A DNA stretch of 64,000 nucleotides from Streptomyces kanamyceticus (GCF_008704495.1 NZ_CP023699.1:8866001-8930000); one strand, 5' to 3'. Counted from the first letter of the stretch, positions 51,866 through 63,265 are shown. Program-made: numbers and translations. The notes: generated from the sequence alone by a model not told the origin.

Positions 51866-52483
51866 ATGCGTACGACGTCGGGCTCTTGCCGGGCACTCGC
51901 GGCCTTGCTGGCCGTGGCGGCGGCTCTGACGGCCACGGCCTGCGGGGCGTCCGGCGACGGCGGCGGAGCCAAGGGGGCGGCGCGGCCTTCGGCAACGTCC
52001 GTGCCGTCGACGCCGTCGACCGCCCCCGCGCGGACGTCCACGCCGCCGCCGTCCCGCCCTGCCCGGGGCCCCGCCTGCACCGGAGCCACCACGGAGGCGA
52101 GCGTCGCCGAGGATCCCCACGGCGACCTCATGCTGACCGCCACCAACACGAGCGGTTCGCCCTGCGTCGCCTTCGGGGCGCCCCGCCTGCGCTTCGGTGA
52201 CGCCACGGCGGCCGTCGCGCCGTCCCGGGACACCGCGCCGGGCACCCCGGTGACGCTGGGCCCCGGTGAATCCGCGTACGCGGGCATCCTCAGCGCCTGG
52301 GAACCCGACGACTACGTCACCGTCGACAAGGTCTCCCTGACCTTCGCGGCCGACGCCGAAGGACGCCGCGCCGCGGGGGCGCCCGAGACCGTCGCACTGC
52401 CCCGCAAGACCCCGTACGAAGAGCTCGACGCCGAGGTCACGTACTGGCAGCGCAGCCGCGAGGACGCCCATGCCGACGGGTGA
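51866..52483 (+). CDS. DUF4232 lipoprotein
   Basis: A 205-residue secreted lipoprotein: signal peptide with lipobox TATAC (Cys26), a long Ser/Thr/Pro linker and a DUF4232-type beta domain (ACTGATTEASVAEDPHGDLMLTATNTSGSPCVAFGAPRLRF) with a probable disulfide between the two later Cys. Its 3' end overlaps alkB by 14 bp in another frame. Confidence 0.82.
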   Translation: MRTTSGSCRALAALLAVAAALTATACGASGDGGGAKGAARPSATSVPSTPSTAPARTSTPPPSRPARGPACTGATTEASVAEDPHGDLMLTATNTSGSPCVAFGAPRLRFGDATAAVAPSRDTAPGTPVTLGPGESAYAGILSAWEPDDYVTVDKVSLTFAADAEGRRAAGAPETVALPRKTPYEELDAEVTYWQRSREDAHADG

Positions 52484-53213
52484 CGAGCTGTTCCCCCGTG
52501 GTGCGTCGGTGATCGGCCCGGGGGCGGTGCACGTGCCGGACTGGCTGGGGAGCGCGGAGCAGCGGCGCCTGGTCGAGGCCTGCCGCGCGTGGGCCAGGCC
52601 GCCCGCCGGGCTGCGGCTCGTGCGCACGCCGGGCGGTGGGACGATGACGGCCAGGCAGGTCGGGCTCGGCTGGCACTGGTTCCCGTACGGCTACGCGCGC
52701 AGCGCGGTCGACGGCGACGGCGCGCCGGTGAAGCCGATGCCGCGGTGGCTCGCCGAACTCGGCCGTACGGCCGTGGGGGCGGCACGGGCGTACGACGGCG
52801 AGAACACGTACAGCGGCGAGAACACGTACGGCGACGAGCGCGCGTACGACTACGACATCGCGCTCATCAATTTCTACGACGGCGACGCCCGCATGGGCAT
52901 GCACCGCGACAGCGACGAGAAGTCCGGCGCCCCCGTGGTGTCCCTGAGTCTCGGCGACACCTGTGTGTTCCGCTTCGGGAACACGGAGACCCGGACGAAG
53001 CCGTACACGGACATCGAGCTGCGCAGCGGGGACCTGGTGGTGTTCGGCGGGGCCTCGCGCCTCGCGTACCACGGGGTGCCGCGGGTGCACCCGGGCACCG
53101 CGCCGCCCGACCTCGGGCTCACCGGGCGGCTGAACATCACCCTGCGCGTCAGCGGGCTCGCCGACGAAGGGCCCCGCGGTGCCTCAGGCGTTGTGGAAGA
53201 CGAGCCCCAGTGA
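52470..53213 (+). CDS. alkB: alpha-ketoglutarate-dependent dioxygenase AlkB
   Basis: A 247-residue Fe(II)/2OG oxygenase that removes alkyl groups from N1-meA and N3-meC in nucleic acid. The iron triad is His145-x-Asp147 (MHRDSDE) and His201 (YHGVPR); the 2OG-binding arginines are in RLNITLR. Upstream is the nucleotide-recognition lid. An in-frame duplication (GENTYSGENTY, 52795-52835) inserts about ten residues before the core. ATG 52470 overlaps the lipoprotein gene. Convergent, 30-bp overlap, with the second 2OG oxygenase. Confidence 0.88.
   Translation: MPTGDELFPRGASVIGPGAVHVPDWLGSAEQRRLVEACRAWARPPAGLRLVRTPGGGTMTARQVGLGWHWFPYGYARSAVDGDGAPVKPMPRWLAELGRTAVGAARAYDGENTYSGENTYGDERAYDYDIALINFYDGDARMGMHRDSDEKSGAPVVSLSLGDTCVFRFGNTETRTKPYTDIELRSGDLVVFGGASRLAYHGVPRVHPGTAPPDLGLTGRLNITLRVSGLADEGPRGASGVVEDEPQ
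52795..52835 (+). repeat. 18-bp tandem duplication inside alkB
   Basis: GGCGAGAACACGTACAGC is followed at once by GGCGAGAACACGTACGGC, coding for GENTYS-GENTYG. The repeat is in frame and probably lengthens a surface loop. Slipped-strand duplication is the simplest origin. Confidence 0.7.
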
Positions 53214-53902
53214 CCTGCGCAGACCCGAGCGCACGGTGCTCACGCCGTGCCGCACCGGGCCCGCCGACCAGCCGCGCGTCGAGCGGATCGGGCGGTCGCG
53301 GGTGGTGAAGACCAGGCCGTGGCCCTGGGGCAGGACCGTGGAGGTGCCCCGCGACTGGGCCCGCGGTCGCTGTTCGACGAGCAGGAACTCGCCGCCCGTG
53401 TAGTCCACGCCCTGTTCGTCGAGGCCGATGACGACCTGGAGCGGGAAGACCAGGTCGCCGAAGAGATCGCGGTGCAGGGCGTTCCAGTCGCCCGCCTCGT
53501 AGCGCAGGAGGATCTGCGAGGACTTGGTCTGACCGGCCGCACGACACCGCTCCAGCCACTCCTCCAGGGAGTCGGGCCAGGGCGCCGGGCGGCCGAGGCG
53601 GGCCGCCCAGTCGCGCGCGACGGTCAGCAGGTGCGGATAGAGCGCGGCCCGCAACTCGGCGACGACGGGCGGGAGTTCCTCGGCGAAGTAGCGGTACTGC
53701 CCGGAGCCGAAGCGGTGCCTCGCCATGTCGACCGTGGACCGGAACAGCGTGAGGTCGTCGTAGAGCGCGGCGATGGCGCGGCACTGGTCCGGTTCGATGA
53801 GCCGGGGCGTGAGCGCGCAGCCGTCCGCGTCGAGCTCGGTGGCGAGCGCCGCCCAGTCCGCCGCGTCGACGACCGCCGCGGGCGCCTGCCGCGCCGTGGT
53901 GG

Positions 53903-53906
<4 letters not shown>
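53184..53906 (-). CDS. 2OG-Fe(II) oxygenase
   Basis: A 240-residue oxygenase with the cupin-like double-stranded helix: His145-x-Asp147 in LHRDLFGDLVFPLQ, the distal His in PVRHGVSTVRSG, and an Arg shortly after for 2OG. It resembles the proline-hydroxylase/AlkB-neighbour group found beside ogt and alkB in actinobacteria; the substrate is probably nucleic acid or protein in alkylation repair, but this rests on context. Its start overlaps the ogt stop (ATGA). Confidence 0.83.
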
Positions 53907-56592
<2,686 letters not shown>

Positions 56593-56618
56593 GGCGCGCC
56601 GTCCCTAGGATTGGCGCC

Positions 56619-57152
56619 ATGTCACTCCCGCACGCGATCCTCACCGCGCTCCTAGAGAAGCCGTCGTCCGGGCTCGAACTGACCCGCAGGTTCGACAAGT
56701 CCATCGGCTACTTCTGGTCGGCCACGCACCAGCAGATCTACCGCGAGCTGGGCAGGCTGGAGCGCGAGGGGGCCATTCGCGCCCTGCCGCGACAGGGCGC
56801 GACGCGCGGGCAGAAGAAGGAGTACGAGGTCCTGCCGGCGGGCCGCGCCGAACTGGCCCGCTGGACCGCGACGAGCCAGGACCCCAAGCCACTGCGCGAC
56901 ACGCTCCTGCTGCGCCTGCGCGCCGCCGCGGTCGTCGGCACGGACGGCATCCAGGCGGACCTGCACCGCCATCTCGACCTGCACCGCCACCAGTTGGCCG
57001 AGTACGAAGAGATCGAGCGGCGCGACTTCCCGCCCGGCAGGGACGCCGTCGAGGACCGCCTGCGGCACGTGGTCCTTCGGGCGGGCATCGACCTGGAGAC
57101 GTTCTGGACGCGGTGGCTGGAACGGACGATCGAGGAGCTGGAGGCGCCGTGA
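56619..57152 (+). CDS. PadR family transcriptional regulator
   Basis: A 177-residue winged-helix regulator: ILTALLEKPSSGLELTRRFDKSIGYFWSATHQQIYRELGRLEREGAI is the PadR N-terminal domain, and the C-terminal helices form the PadR_C2 dimerisation domain. It follows fadH and probably shares its transcript; whether it binds the palindrome before fadH is open. ATG 56619. Confidence 0.88.
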   Translation: MSLPHAILTALLEKPSSGLELTRRFDKSIGYFWSATHQQIYRELGRLEREGAIRALPRQGATRGQKKEYEVLPAGRAELARWTATSQDPKPLRDTLLLRLRAAAVVGTDGIQADLHRHLDLHRHQLAEYEEIERRDFPPGRDAVEDRLRHVVLRAGIDLETFWTRWLERTIEELEAP

Positions 57153-57155
57153 TCC

Positions 57156-57350
57156 ATGGCTGACTCGGGGTGGTACGACGACGGTGCCGAGAGCGACGCG
57201 GTCGAGCGGGCGGAACGGGCGACACGCGTCGGGTGGGCGGCGATCGCGGGCATCACGGGATTGCTCGGCTGCGCCGTGATTGCCGTTGCCGTCGCCACCC
57301 TGGTCGGCATTCTCGCCTGCCTCGGCGTCGTGCTGGCCATGAACTATTAG
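57156..57350 (+). CDS. small single-pass membrane protein
   Basis: A 64-residue protein beginning 4 bp after the PadR stop, with a good GGAGG box. Residues about 28-60 are strongly hydrophobic; the N-terminal half is acidic. It may anchor or signal in the envelope. No family recognised. Confidence 0.6.
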   Translation: MADSGWYDDGAESDAVERAERATRVGWAAIAGITGLLGCAVIAVAVATLVGILACLGVVLAMNY

Positions 57351-57384
57351 GAGGCCGGGGCCACCGCAAGCGCTCGGGGAACCG

Positions 57385-58488
57385 CTAGCCGAGCGTCGCC
57401 TCCCGTGGGTCCCACTCCTCGGGCAGTGGCTCCGGGGGTACGACCTCGGTGGCGAGCGGGGTGAACTCGGCGTGGTCCGCGGAGTGCGTGATCGCCGTCA
57501 TCGTCTGCAGGACGTGCAGCGCGAGCGCGCCCGAGGCACGGTGGGCGGTGTCGCCGCGCAGGGCCCTCGCCATGTCGACCACGCCGATGCCGCGCCCGTC
57601 GAGAGGGCCGCGCACGGGCAGTTCGCGCCAGTCGTCGGAGCCGCCCGGCAGCAGCTTCAGCGGGCCGCCGAACGTGTTCGGATCGGGTACGGCGAGGGTG
57701 CCCTCGGTGCCGGTGATCTCGAAGCCGATGCGGGGGAGCGCCGAGTCGAAGCTGAACGTCGAGTTGGCCCGCACCCCCGAGGCGAACTCGACGAGCGAGG
57801 AGACGTGCGTCGGCACGTCCACCGGGAACACCTGTCCGGCCTTCGGGCCCGACCCGACGGAGCGCTCCCGGCGCGCGCGGGACGAGACCGCGGCCACCCG
57901 CGCCACGCTGCCGAACAGGGCGATGAGCGAGGTCAGATAGTAGGGGCCGAGGTCGAAGAGCGGGCCCGCGCCCGGCTGGTAGAGGAACGCCGGGTCGGGA
58001 TGCCAGCGCTCGGGCCCCAGGCTCTGCGTCACGGTGGTCGCCGTCATGGGCGTGCCGATGTGCCCGGCCGCCACGGCCCGCAGCGCCGACTGCAGACCCG
58101 CGCCGAGGAACGTGTCCGGCGCGTTGCCCACGCGCAGCCCCCGCTCCGACGCCTGGGCAAGGAGCTTCTCCGCATCGGCGGGCGCGAGGGCGATCGGCTT
58201 CTCGCCGTAGACGTGCTTGCCCGCGCGCAGCGCCTCCGTCGCCACCTGCGCGTGCGCCGCGGGCACGGTGAGGTTGACGACGAGCTCGACCTCGGGGAGC
58301 GCGAGCACCGTCTCGGTGCCGCCCCACACCGGGATGCCATGGGAGCGGGCGGCGGCCTGCGCGCGCGCCTCGTCGAGGTCGGCGACGGCCACGACCCGGA
58401 CGTCGGGGAAGCCGCCGAGCGTGCGCAGGTACTGTGCGCTGATGACACCCGCGCCGACGACGGCTATGCCGACGGGGCCCGAACTCAC
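57385..58488 (-). CDS. Gfo/Idh/MocA family oxidoreductase
   Basis: A 367-residue NAD(P)-dependent sugar dehydrogenase-like protein: Rossmann motif IAVVGAGVISAQYL, EKP motif (GEKPIAL) and the C-terminal alpha/beta domain with DLGPYYLTSLIALFG, which has the Asp/His-like catalytic area. GTG 58488 follows GGAGG. It overlaps the preceding gene's stop (GTGA). With the isomerase it probably handles inositol- or sugar-derived substrates. Confidence 0.88.
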   Translation of the reverse strand: MSSGPVGIAVVGAGVISAQYLRTLGGFPDVRVVAVADLDEARAQAAARSHGIPVWGGTETVLALPEVELVVNLTVPAAHAQVATEALRAGKHVYGEKPIALAPADAEKLLAQASERGLRVGNAPDTFLGAGLQSALRAVAAGHIGTPMTATTVTQSLGPERWHPDPAFLYQPGAGPLFDLGPYYLTSLIALFGSVARVAAVSSRARRERSVGSGPKAGQVFPVDVPTHVSSLVEFASGVRANSTFSFDSALPRIGFEITGTEGTLAVPDPNTFGGPLKLLPGGSDDWRELPVRGPLDGRGIGVVDMARALRGDTAHRASGALALHVLQTMTAITHSADHAEFTPLATEVVPPEPLPEEWDPREATLG

Positions 58489-59255
58489 GCCGCCTCCAAG
58501 GAGTTTACGTAGGTGAGGCTCGCGGCGAGTGCGTCGAAGAGGTCGTCCGTGCCGCCCGCGCACGCGTCGAACTCGATGACCCGCCGGGCGCCGGGCGCCG
58601 CGGCGAGGATCTCCGGCACCGGCATGGTGCCACCGCCGACGGCCACGTTCGGGTCCTCCTTCGTGCCGGGGCCGTCCTTGAGGTGCAGCGCCGCCACCCG
58701 GTCGCCCAGGCCGTGCAGCAGGCGCGGCACCTCCGCGCCGCCGACGGCCGCCCAGTAGGTGTCGACCTCCAGGAACACGGCGGGGTCGAGGAGTTCGGCG
58801 AGGACCTCGACGGCATGCCGGAGCGGTGCGTCATCCCCGTCGCCGAAGCGGGGCTCGATCTCCCACCAGTGGTTGTGGTAGCCGACGCGGACGCCGTGCC
58901 GACGGGCCGGTTCCACCAGGGAGTTGAGGCGGTCGGCGGCCTTGGCCAGCCCTTCGCGCGTGGTGAAGTCGTCGGGCGGCAGTCCGGCGGGGACGATCGC
59001 GAGGTCGGTGCCGAGCGTCGCCACCGCGTCGAGGGCGGGGCCCGGATCCGGGGCGAGCAGCTGCCCGGCGTGCGCGCCGGACACGGTGAGCCCGAGGTCG
59101 TCGAGGATCAGGCGGTGGCCCCGGGGGTCGGAGAGCACGTCGTACGGCTCGACCGCGCCGTAACCGAGTCCGGCCAGGCGGCGCACCGTCCCAGGCCAGT
59201 CCTCGGCGAGCTGATCGCGCACGGTGTAGAGCTGAACGCTGAGCGGTCGTGGCAT
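58485..59255 (-). CDS. sugar phosphate isomerase/epimerase (AP endonuclease 2 fold)
   Basis: A 256-residue TIM-barrel protein of the IolE/xylose-isomerase-like family: LSVQLYTVRDQL at the start, GYHNHWWEIEP (His), EVDTYW (Glu, Asp), ALHLKDG (His, Asp) and a last Glu (IEFDAC) for the metal site. Pairs of this enzyme with an adjoining Gfo/Idh/MocA oxidoreductase are widespread and act on inositols or keto-sugars. GGAGGG before ATG 59255. Confidence 0.88.
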   Translation of the reverse strand: MPRPLSVQLYTVRDQLAEDWPGTVRRLAGLGYGAVEPYDVLSDPRGHRLILDDLGLTVSGAHAGQLLAPDPGPALDAVATLGTDLAIVPAGLPPDDFTTREGLAKAADRLNSLVEPARRHGVRVGYHNHWWEIEPRFGDGDDAPLRHAVEVLAELLDPAVFLEVDTYWAAVGGAEVPRLLHGLGDRVAALHLKDGPGTKEDPNVAVGGGTMPVPEILAAAPGARRVIEFDACAGGTDDLFDALAASLTYVNSLEAA

Positions 59256-59360
59256 GAGCGCGCCCTCCCTGTCGGCTGGGAGGACGGTAAGTCGGTTCAC
59301 CGGGGCGGGCAAGGGTGCCCCGGCGCGGGCGGAAGAGGGCGTGCCCGGAACCCGGACGTG

Positions 59361-59403
59361 CGGCTGCCGCCCACCCGGAGCGAAATCGGGTGGGCGGCAG
59401 CCG
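59361..59403 (-). terminator. perfect 17-bp stem-loop
   Basis: Bases 59361-59377 (starting CGGCTGCCGCCCACCCG) pair perfectly with 59387-59403 around a 9-base loop. It lies 58 bp past the stop of the minus-strand surface protein gene and before the isomerase gene, and separates the two units. No T-run. Confidence 0.8.
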
Positions 59404-59461
59404 GTGGTGCGGTGTGCTCTGCGGGGCTCGTGGCCTGTGGCTCGTGGCCCGTGACCCGCCG

Positions 59462-59959
59462 TCAGGTCCGGCTGCTGGCGCCCCGGCGCCGCAAGTACCA
59501 GACACCGCCGGTCGCCGCCGCGGCCACCAGGGCCCCGCCGGTGACGAGCGTCAGCGTGCCCCGGTCCTCCGTACCGCCCCCGAGCCCGCCCCGGACGCCG
59601 CGCGAGGGCGCGCTGGTCGAGGAGGTCGTCGGCGCGGTGCCGACGGTGACGGTCTGAGGACCGGATTCGCCGCCGCCCGAGCAGTTGCTGACCATAACGG
59701 TGTAGGTGCCTGGACTGACGTTCTGCCAGGCACCACTGCCATTGTTGATCTGCACCTGTTGGCCTCCGGCGAAGCTGGCGTTGTTGGCGCCCATCAAGGA
59801 GGCCGTGCCACCGGCGCAGGCCCCCGTGACCTGCACGGTCGAGCCGGTGGCCGTCACGGTGATGCCGCCGCCCGCGGACGCGGGAGCGGCCAGTGTCAGC
59901 GGCAGCGCGGCGGCGGCGACGATCAGGCCGGAGCGGACGAATATCTGGGTGGTACGCAT
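59462..59959 (-). CDS. secreted, C-terminally membrane-anchored surface protein
   Basis: A 165-residue protein with a classical signal peptide (cleavage near ASA-GG, residue 29), a beta-rich middle part with two Cys (ACAGG and SNCSGGG) and a Ser/Thr linker, and a C-terminal membrane segment followed by RRRG. It looks like a sortase substrate in plan, but no LPxTG/LAxTG motif is visible, so it is probably anchored by the membrane helix. Function unknown. Confidence 0.75.
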   Translation of the reverse strand: MRTTQIFVRSGLIVAAAALPLTLAAPASAGGGITVTATGSTVQVTGACAGGTASLMGANNASFAGGQQVQINNGSGAWQNVSPGTYTVMVSNCSGGGESGPQTVTVGTAPTTSSTSAPSRGVRGGLGGGTEDRGTLTLVTGGALVAAAATGGVWYLRRRGASSRT

Positions 59960-60147
59960 GAGTCTGCCCTCCGGTGACACGGGAGGCGGTACAACCCATG
60001 CGCCGCCGAGGATTGGGGAACGCCCGTGCTACCTGACGAAGAGCCAACGTGCCGTCGGCGGGGTCCGCATGCGGACGGCCTCCGGGCAGGTGACGAAATC
60101 CTTCGTACGGCGGAGAGCTGACCGGGCGTCACGACCCGGCCGGGTGA

Positions 60148-60576
60148 CTAGGGGGCAGGGACGAGGCCGTCGGCGACCAGCCCCGCGTACACGGCCTGAC
60201 CGAGCACCTGGACGGCGGACTGCGGCCGCACCATCACGGTGAACTCCTTGATCAGCCCCTCCTCGTCGAAGTGCAGCAGGTCGATGCCGTGGATCTCCTT
60301 GCCGTTGACGGTCGTACGGAAGAGCAGGACGGCCGACTCGGCCTCGCTGCCGTCGGAGCTCGTCCGCGACTCCCCGGCGAACGACCCGACGTACCGGAAG
60401 TCCTCGAAGGTCCGAAGGAGCACGCCGAAGAGCCCGAGCACCATCGGCCGCCCCTCGAAGGGCGTGAACTTCACCGGGCTGTAGAAGCGGATGTCAGGGG
60501 TGAACAGCTCTTCGAGCGCGTCGAGGTCGCCCGCCTCGACGACGGCGCGGAAGCGGGCGGCGGTGGGGTGCGTCAT
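60148..60576 (-). CDS. nuclear transport factor 2-like (SnoaL) protein
   Basis: A 142-residue alpha+beta-barrel protein of the NTF2/SnoaL type: FRAVVEAGDLDALEELFTPDIRFYSPVKFTPFEGRP at the start and HGIDLLHFDEEGLIKEFTVMVRP at the end. Members are isomerases, hydrolases or pure binding proteins. GGAGGA precedes ATG 60576. It is divergent from a PadR regulator with a large palindrome between, so it is the likely target of that repressor. Confidence 0.85.
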   Translation of the reverse strand: MTHPTAARFRAVVEAGDLDALEELFTPDIRFYSPVKFTPFEGRPMVLGLFGVLLRTFEDFRYVGSFAGESRTSSDGSEAESAVLLFRTTVNGKEIHGIDLLHFDEEGLIKEFTVMVRPQSAVQVLGQAVYAGLVADGLVPAP

Positions 60577-60593
60577 GGGGTCCTCCATCGTTC

Positions 60594-60631
60594 CATAGTC
60601 ATCAATCTGAGTAGTCAGAATGATGACTATG
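60594..60631. promoter_or_regulatory. 38-bp near-perfect palindrome (PadR operator)
   Basis: Outer arms CATAGTCATC and GATGACTATG are perfect 10-mers; the inner 18 bp match at 14 of 18 positions, giving 34 of 38 overall. It starts 18 bp before the SnoaL start and ends 43 bp before the PadR start, so one bound PadR complex could close both promoters. Confidence 0.75.
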
Positions 60632-60674
60632 ATGATGGGGGTACGAGACGGCGAAAGGGAAGGGGAACCGGGCA

Positions 60675-61253
60675 ATGGCTCTGCGACACGCGGTGCTCGC
60701 CGCGCTGCTTGACGGCGAGTGCAGCGGCTACCAGCTGGCCAAGGGCTTCGACATCGGCGTGGCCAACTTCTGGCACGCGCTGCCGCAGCAGCTCTACGCG
60801 GAGCTGGCCAAGCTGGAGGCGGCAGGGCTTGTCGCCGGGCGTGAGGTCGTCCAGGAGGGGCGCCCGAACAAGCGGCTCTTCCGGGTGACCGGCGAAGGAC
60901 TCGCCGAGATGGAGCGGTTCGCCGCCCGCGCCGCGAAGCCGTCGTTCATCCGCGACGACCTCCTGGTGAAGGTGCAGGCCGTGGACGGCGTCGCCGCCGC
61001 GCCGGTGATCGAGCAGCTCCAGGAGCGGGCCGCGATCGCCGACGCGAAGATCGAGGTCCTGGAGAAGCTGCTGCCGCGGTTGCGCGGCGGCGTCGAAGAG
61101 GAGGACTTCCTGCGCACAGGGGAGCGCGTCGGCCCCTATCTGACCTGTCTGCGCGGCCTGGCCTTCGAGCGGGAGTCCCGCGACTGGTGCCGGAGCGCGG
61201 CGGACATCCTCATGGCTCGGGCGGGATCCGGAGTCAAGATCGCCCCGTCGTGA
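60675..61253 (+). CDS. PadR family transcriptional regulator
   Basis: A 192-residue PadR protein: VLAALLDGECSGYQLAKGFDIGVANFWHALPQQLYAELAKLEAAGLV forms the winged helix and VIEQLQERAAIADAKIEVLEKLLPRL the coiled-coil dimerisation domain (PadR C-terminal Vir-type). ATG 60675 follows AAGGGGAA. It is probably autoregulated by the 38-bp palindrome. The end overlaps the FN3 lipoprotein gene by 20 bp (convergent). Confidence 0.88.
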   Translation: MALRHAVLAALLDGECSGYQLAKGFDIGVANFWHALPQQLYAELAKLEAAGLVAGREVVQEGRPNKRLFRVTGEGLAEMERFAARAAKPSFIRDDLLVKVQAVDGVAAAPVIEQLQERAAIADAKIEVLEKLLPRLRGGVEEEDFLRTGERVGPYLTCLRGLAFERESRDWCRSAADILMARAGSGVKIAPS

Positions 61254-62223
61254 CCGTCCGCTCGGGCGAGTAGCCGCCCCACGTCCCGTCGGGCAGCTTG
61301 GGACGGATCCGTATCCGGTGCCTCTCCCCGGCCTTCTCGCCGATGTAGAAGCTGTGCTCGGCCTTGTCGCGCGGCGCCGTGCCGCCGAAGACGAGCGAGG
61401 TGACGGTGCGGCCGTCCAGCTGGATCTGATACTCCGTCACCGCACCGCCCGTGTCCGGCGGGGTCCAGGCCAGATCGATGTAGTACGCCCCGTCGGCGCG
61501 GTGCGTCGTCGCGCGGAAGCCGGACGGCGCGGTGGCGCGTCCGCCGTCCTTGCCCGCCGCGGTGGTGAGGCGGACCTGCCCGCTCGCGGGCGAGAAGTTG
61601 TCGGCCGCGTCGCGCGCCTTGACCGTGAAGACGTAGGTGGTGTTCGGCCGCAGGCCGGTGACGAGCGTCGCGGTCTGCGCCCCGCCGACGCTGTGGATCT
61701 TCGATGTGCCCTGGTAGATCTCGTACGAGGCCACCTTCTGGTTGTCCGACGACTTCCCCCAGGACAGCGAGGCCGCCCGGCTGCCCGCCGCCTCGCCCCG
61801 GAGCTTCCCGGGCCGCGACGGCGGCTTGTGGTCGGCCGCGGTCGCCGCGGGCGTCGTGACGGAGAGCCTCCTGCTGTCCTCGCTGACGTTGCCCTCGGCG
61901 TCGCGGGCGCGGACGGTGAAGGAGTACCGGGTGGCGGGCTTCAGGCCGACGACGTCCACCATGTGCTGCCCGCCCGGCACCCGCTTGACCCTCTTGGCGT
62001 CGCGGTACACCTCGTACCCGGTCACCGCGGTGTCGTCGGAGGCCTGGTTCCACATGACGTGGGCGGTGGTGGCGCTGCCCGCCTGCACGGTCAGTCCGCG
62101 GGGCGCCGCGGGCGGCTTGGAGTCGTGGCTGTCGCCGCCGCCCCACGCGCAGCCGCCGAGAGCGGCGACGGCCAGGGCGGTCAGCAGGGTCAGGGGGGTG
62201 GACAGGTGCGGGGTCCGTCGCAC
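61234..62223 (-). CDS. fibronectin type III domain lipoprotein
   Basis: A 329-residue lipoprotein: signal peptide with lipobox LGGC (Cys25), then three FN3 domains (about residues 40-125, 135-220 and 230-325), each with the L...W and Y-x-V/F conserved pattern (GYEVYRDAKRV, SYEIYQGTSK, EYQIQLDGR). FN3 repeats are common spacers in actinobacterial chitinases and glycanases; here they stand without a catalytic domain. GTG 62223 follows GGAAGG. It is divergent from a chitosanase gene 217 bp away. Confidence 0.87.
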   Translation of the reverse strand: MRRTPHLSTPLTLLTALAVAALGGCAWGGGDSHDSKPPAAPRGLTVQAGSATTAHVMWNQASDDTAVTGYEVYRDAKRVKRVPGGQHMVDVVGLKPATRYSFTVRARDAEGNVSEDSRRLSVTTPAATAADHKPPSRPGKLRGEAAGSRAASLSWGKSSDNQKVASYEIYQGTSKIHSVGGAQTATLVTGLRPNTTYVFTVKARDAADNFSPASGQVRLTTAAGKDGGRATAPSGFRATTHRADGAYYIDLAWTPPDTGGAVTEYQIQLDGRTVTSLVFGGTAPRDKAEHSFYIGEKAGERHRIRIRPKLPDGTWGGYSPERTVTTGRS

Positions 62224-62246
62224 GGTGCTGCCTTCCACTCGACGGC

Positions 62247-62262
62247 ATTGGTCCGGACCTAT
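62247..62262. promoter_or_regulatory. GGTC-CG-GACC palindrome, DasR-box-like
   Basis: ATTGGTCCGGACCTAT contains the perfect 10-bp palindrome GGTCCGGACC and agrees with the DasR consensus A(C/G)TGGTCTAGACCA(C/G)T at 11 of 16 positions. It lies 24 bp upstream of the FN3 lipoprotein start; TTGACA (62263-62268), a -35-like hexamer for the chitosanase direction, follows it directly. Confidence 0.4.
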
Positions 62263-62439
62263 TTGACACAGGTGACGGGGGCACATCAAGAGGTGGGGTG
62301 GACCGGTTGGTGCCGACGCGCGCGGCGGCGGGGCGTCCGCCGTCCGGGCCTCGAACGCCGGATGGGGCATACGACGGGGCGCAGATTGGGATATCTGGCC
62401 TACGAGCCGTCACATGTCCCCTACGAAGGGTTTCTTCTC

Positions 62440-63231
62440 GTGCGTACCAGAACGGCGGCCCTGGCCGCCGCTGCCGGGGCCGCGCTGCTGGCCCCCGCCT
62501 CGTTCCCCGCCGCGGCGCAGCAGCCGTCGGCCGAACCGGTCGTCAAGTCGCCCGACGAGGTGGCGAGTTCGGGCCGCGGGTTCAGTGGAGCGCCGAGGGT
62601 TCCCGCTTTGGCAGTCCCTGCCGCCCCTGCCTCCCTGCCCGGGGAGGGTTCCGTGCGGGCCGCCGATCTGCTCGCCAGGACCGGTTCCTGCCGGCAGATC
62701 TCGCACGGGAAGTTCCGCACGGACGACGGCGCCCGCGCGACCGTGCCCGTGTGCGCGAAGCGCGGCGCGGTCTTCTGGAAGGCCGACATGGACATCGACT
62801 GCGACGGGCGGCCGACCAGGGCCTGCAACCGGCGCACCGACCCGCTCTTCTTCCACGCCACGGCGTTCCAGCAGTCCGACGGCCGCCAGCTCGACGCGGA
62901 ACACCTGCCCTACGTCGTGGTGCCGGGCGCGAGCCGCCGCTGGAAGCACGCCGCCCACGGCATCACCGGCGGCACGGTCGCCGCCGTGATCCACCGCGGC
63001 AGGGTGCGGTACGCCGTCGTCGGCGACACCGGGCCCACGGACCTCATCGGCGAGGCGTCGTACGCGACGGCCAAGGCCCTCGGCATCCGGCCCGATCCGA
63101 GGAGCGGCGGCGTGGACTCCGGCGTCACGTACCTCTTCTTCAAGGGCCCCAAGGCGACGCCCATCGAGAGCCACCGGGCAGCGGTCGCCCGGGGCGAGGC
63201 GCTGGCCCGGCGGTTCGTGCGACAGAACTAG
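62440..63231 (+). CDS. glycoside hydrolase family 75 chitosanase
   Basis: A 263-residue secreted enzyme: signal peptide to about residue 26 (ASFPAAAQQ), a Pro/Ala linker, and a GH75 endo-chitosanase domain with FWKADMDIDCDG, whose Asp residues are catalytic in the family, and VVGDTGPTDLIGEAS, the second conserved block. It would hydrolyse chitosan outside the cell. GTG 62440 follows GAAGGG. Confidence 0.88.
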   Translation: MRTRTAALAAAAGAALLAPASFPAAAQQPSAEPVVKSPDEVASSGRGFSGAPRVPALAVPAAPASLPGEGSVRAADLLARTGSCRQISHGKFRTDDGARATVPVCAKRGAVFWKADMDIDCDGRPTRACNRRTDPLFFHATAFQQSDGRQLDAEHLPYVVVPGASRRWKHAAHGITGGTVAAVIHRGRVRYAVVGDTGPTDLIGEASYATAKALGIRPDPRSGGVDSGVTYLFFKGPKATPIESHRAAVARGEALARRFVRQN

Positions 63232-63265
63232 CGGTACGCCTGGCGGAACGCCCCGCCCCGGCGGC

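Noticed and set aside
59462..59959. Surface protein as a sortase substrate or chaplin.
   Set aside because: It has a C-terminal membrane helix and basic tail, but no LPxTG/LAxTG motif and no chaplin repeat.
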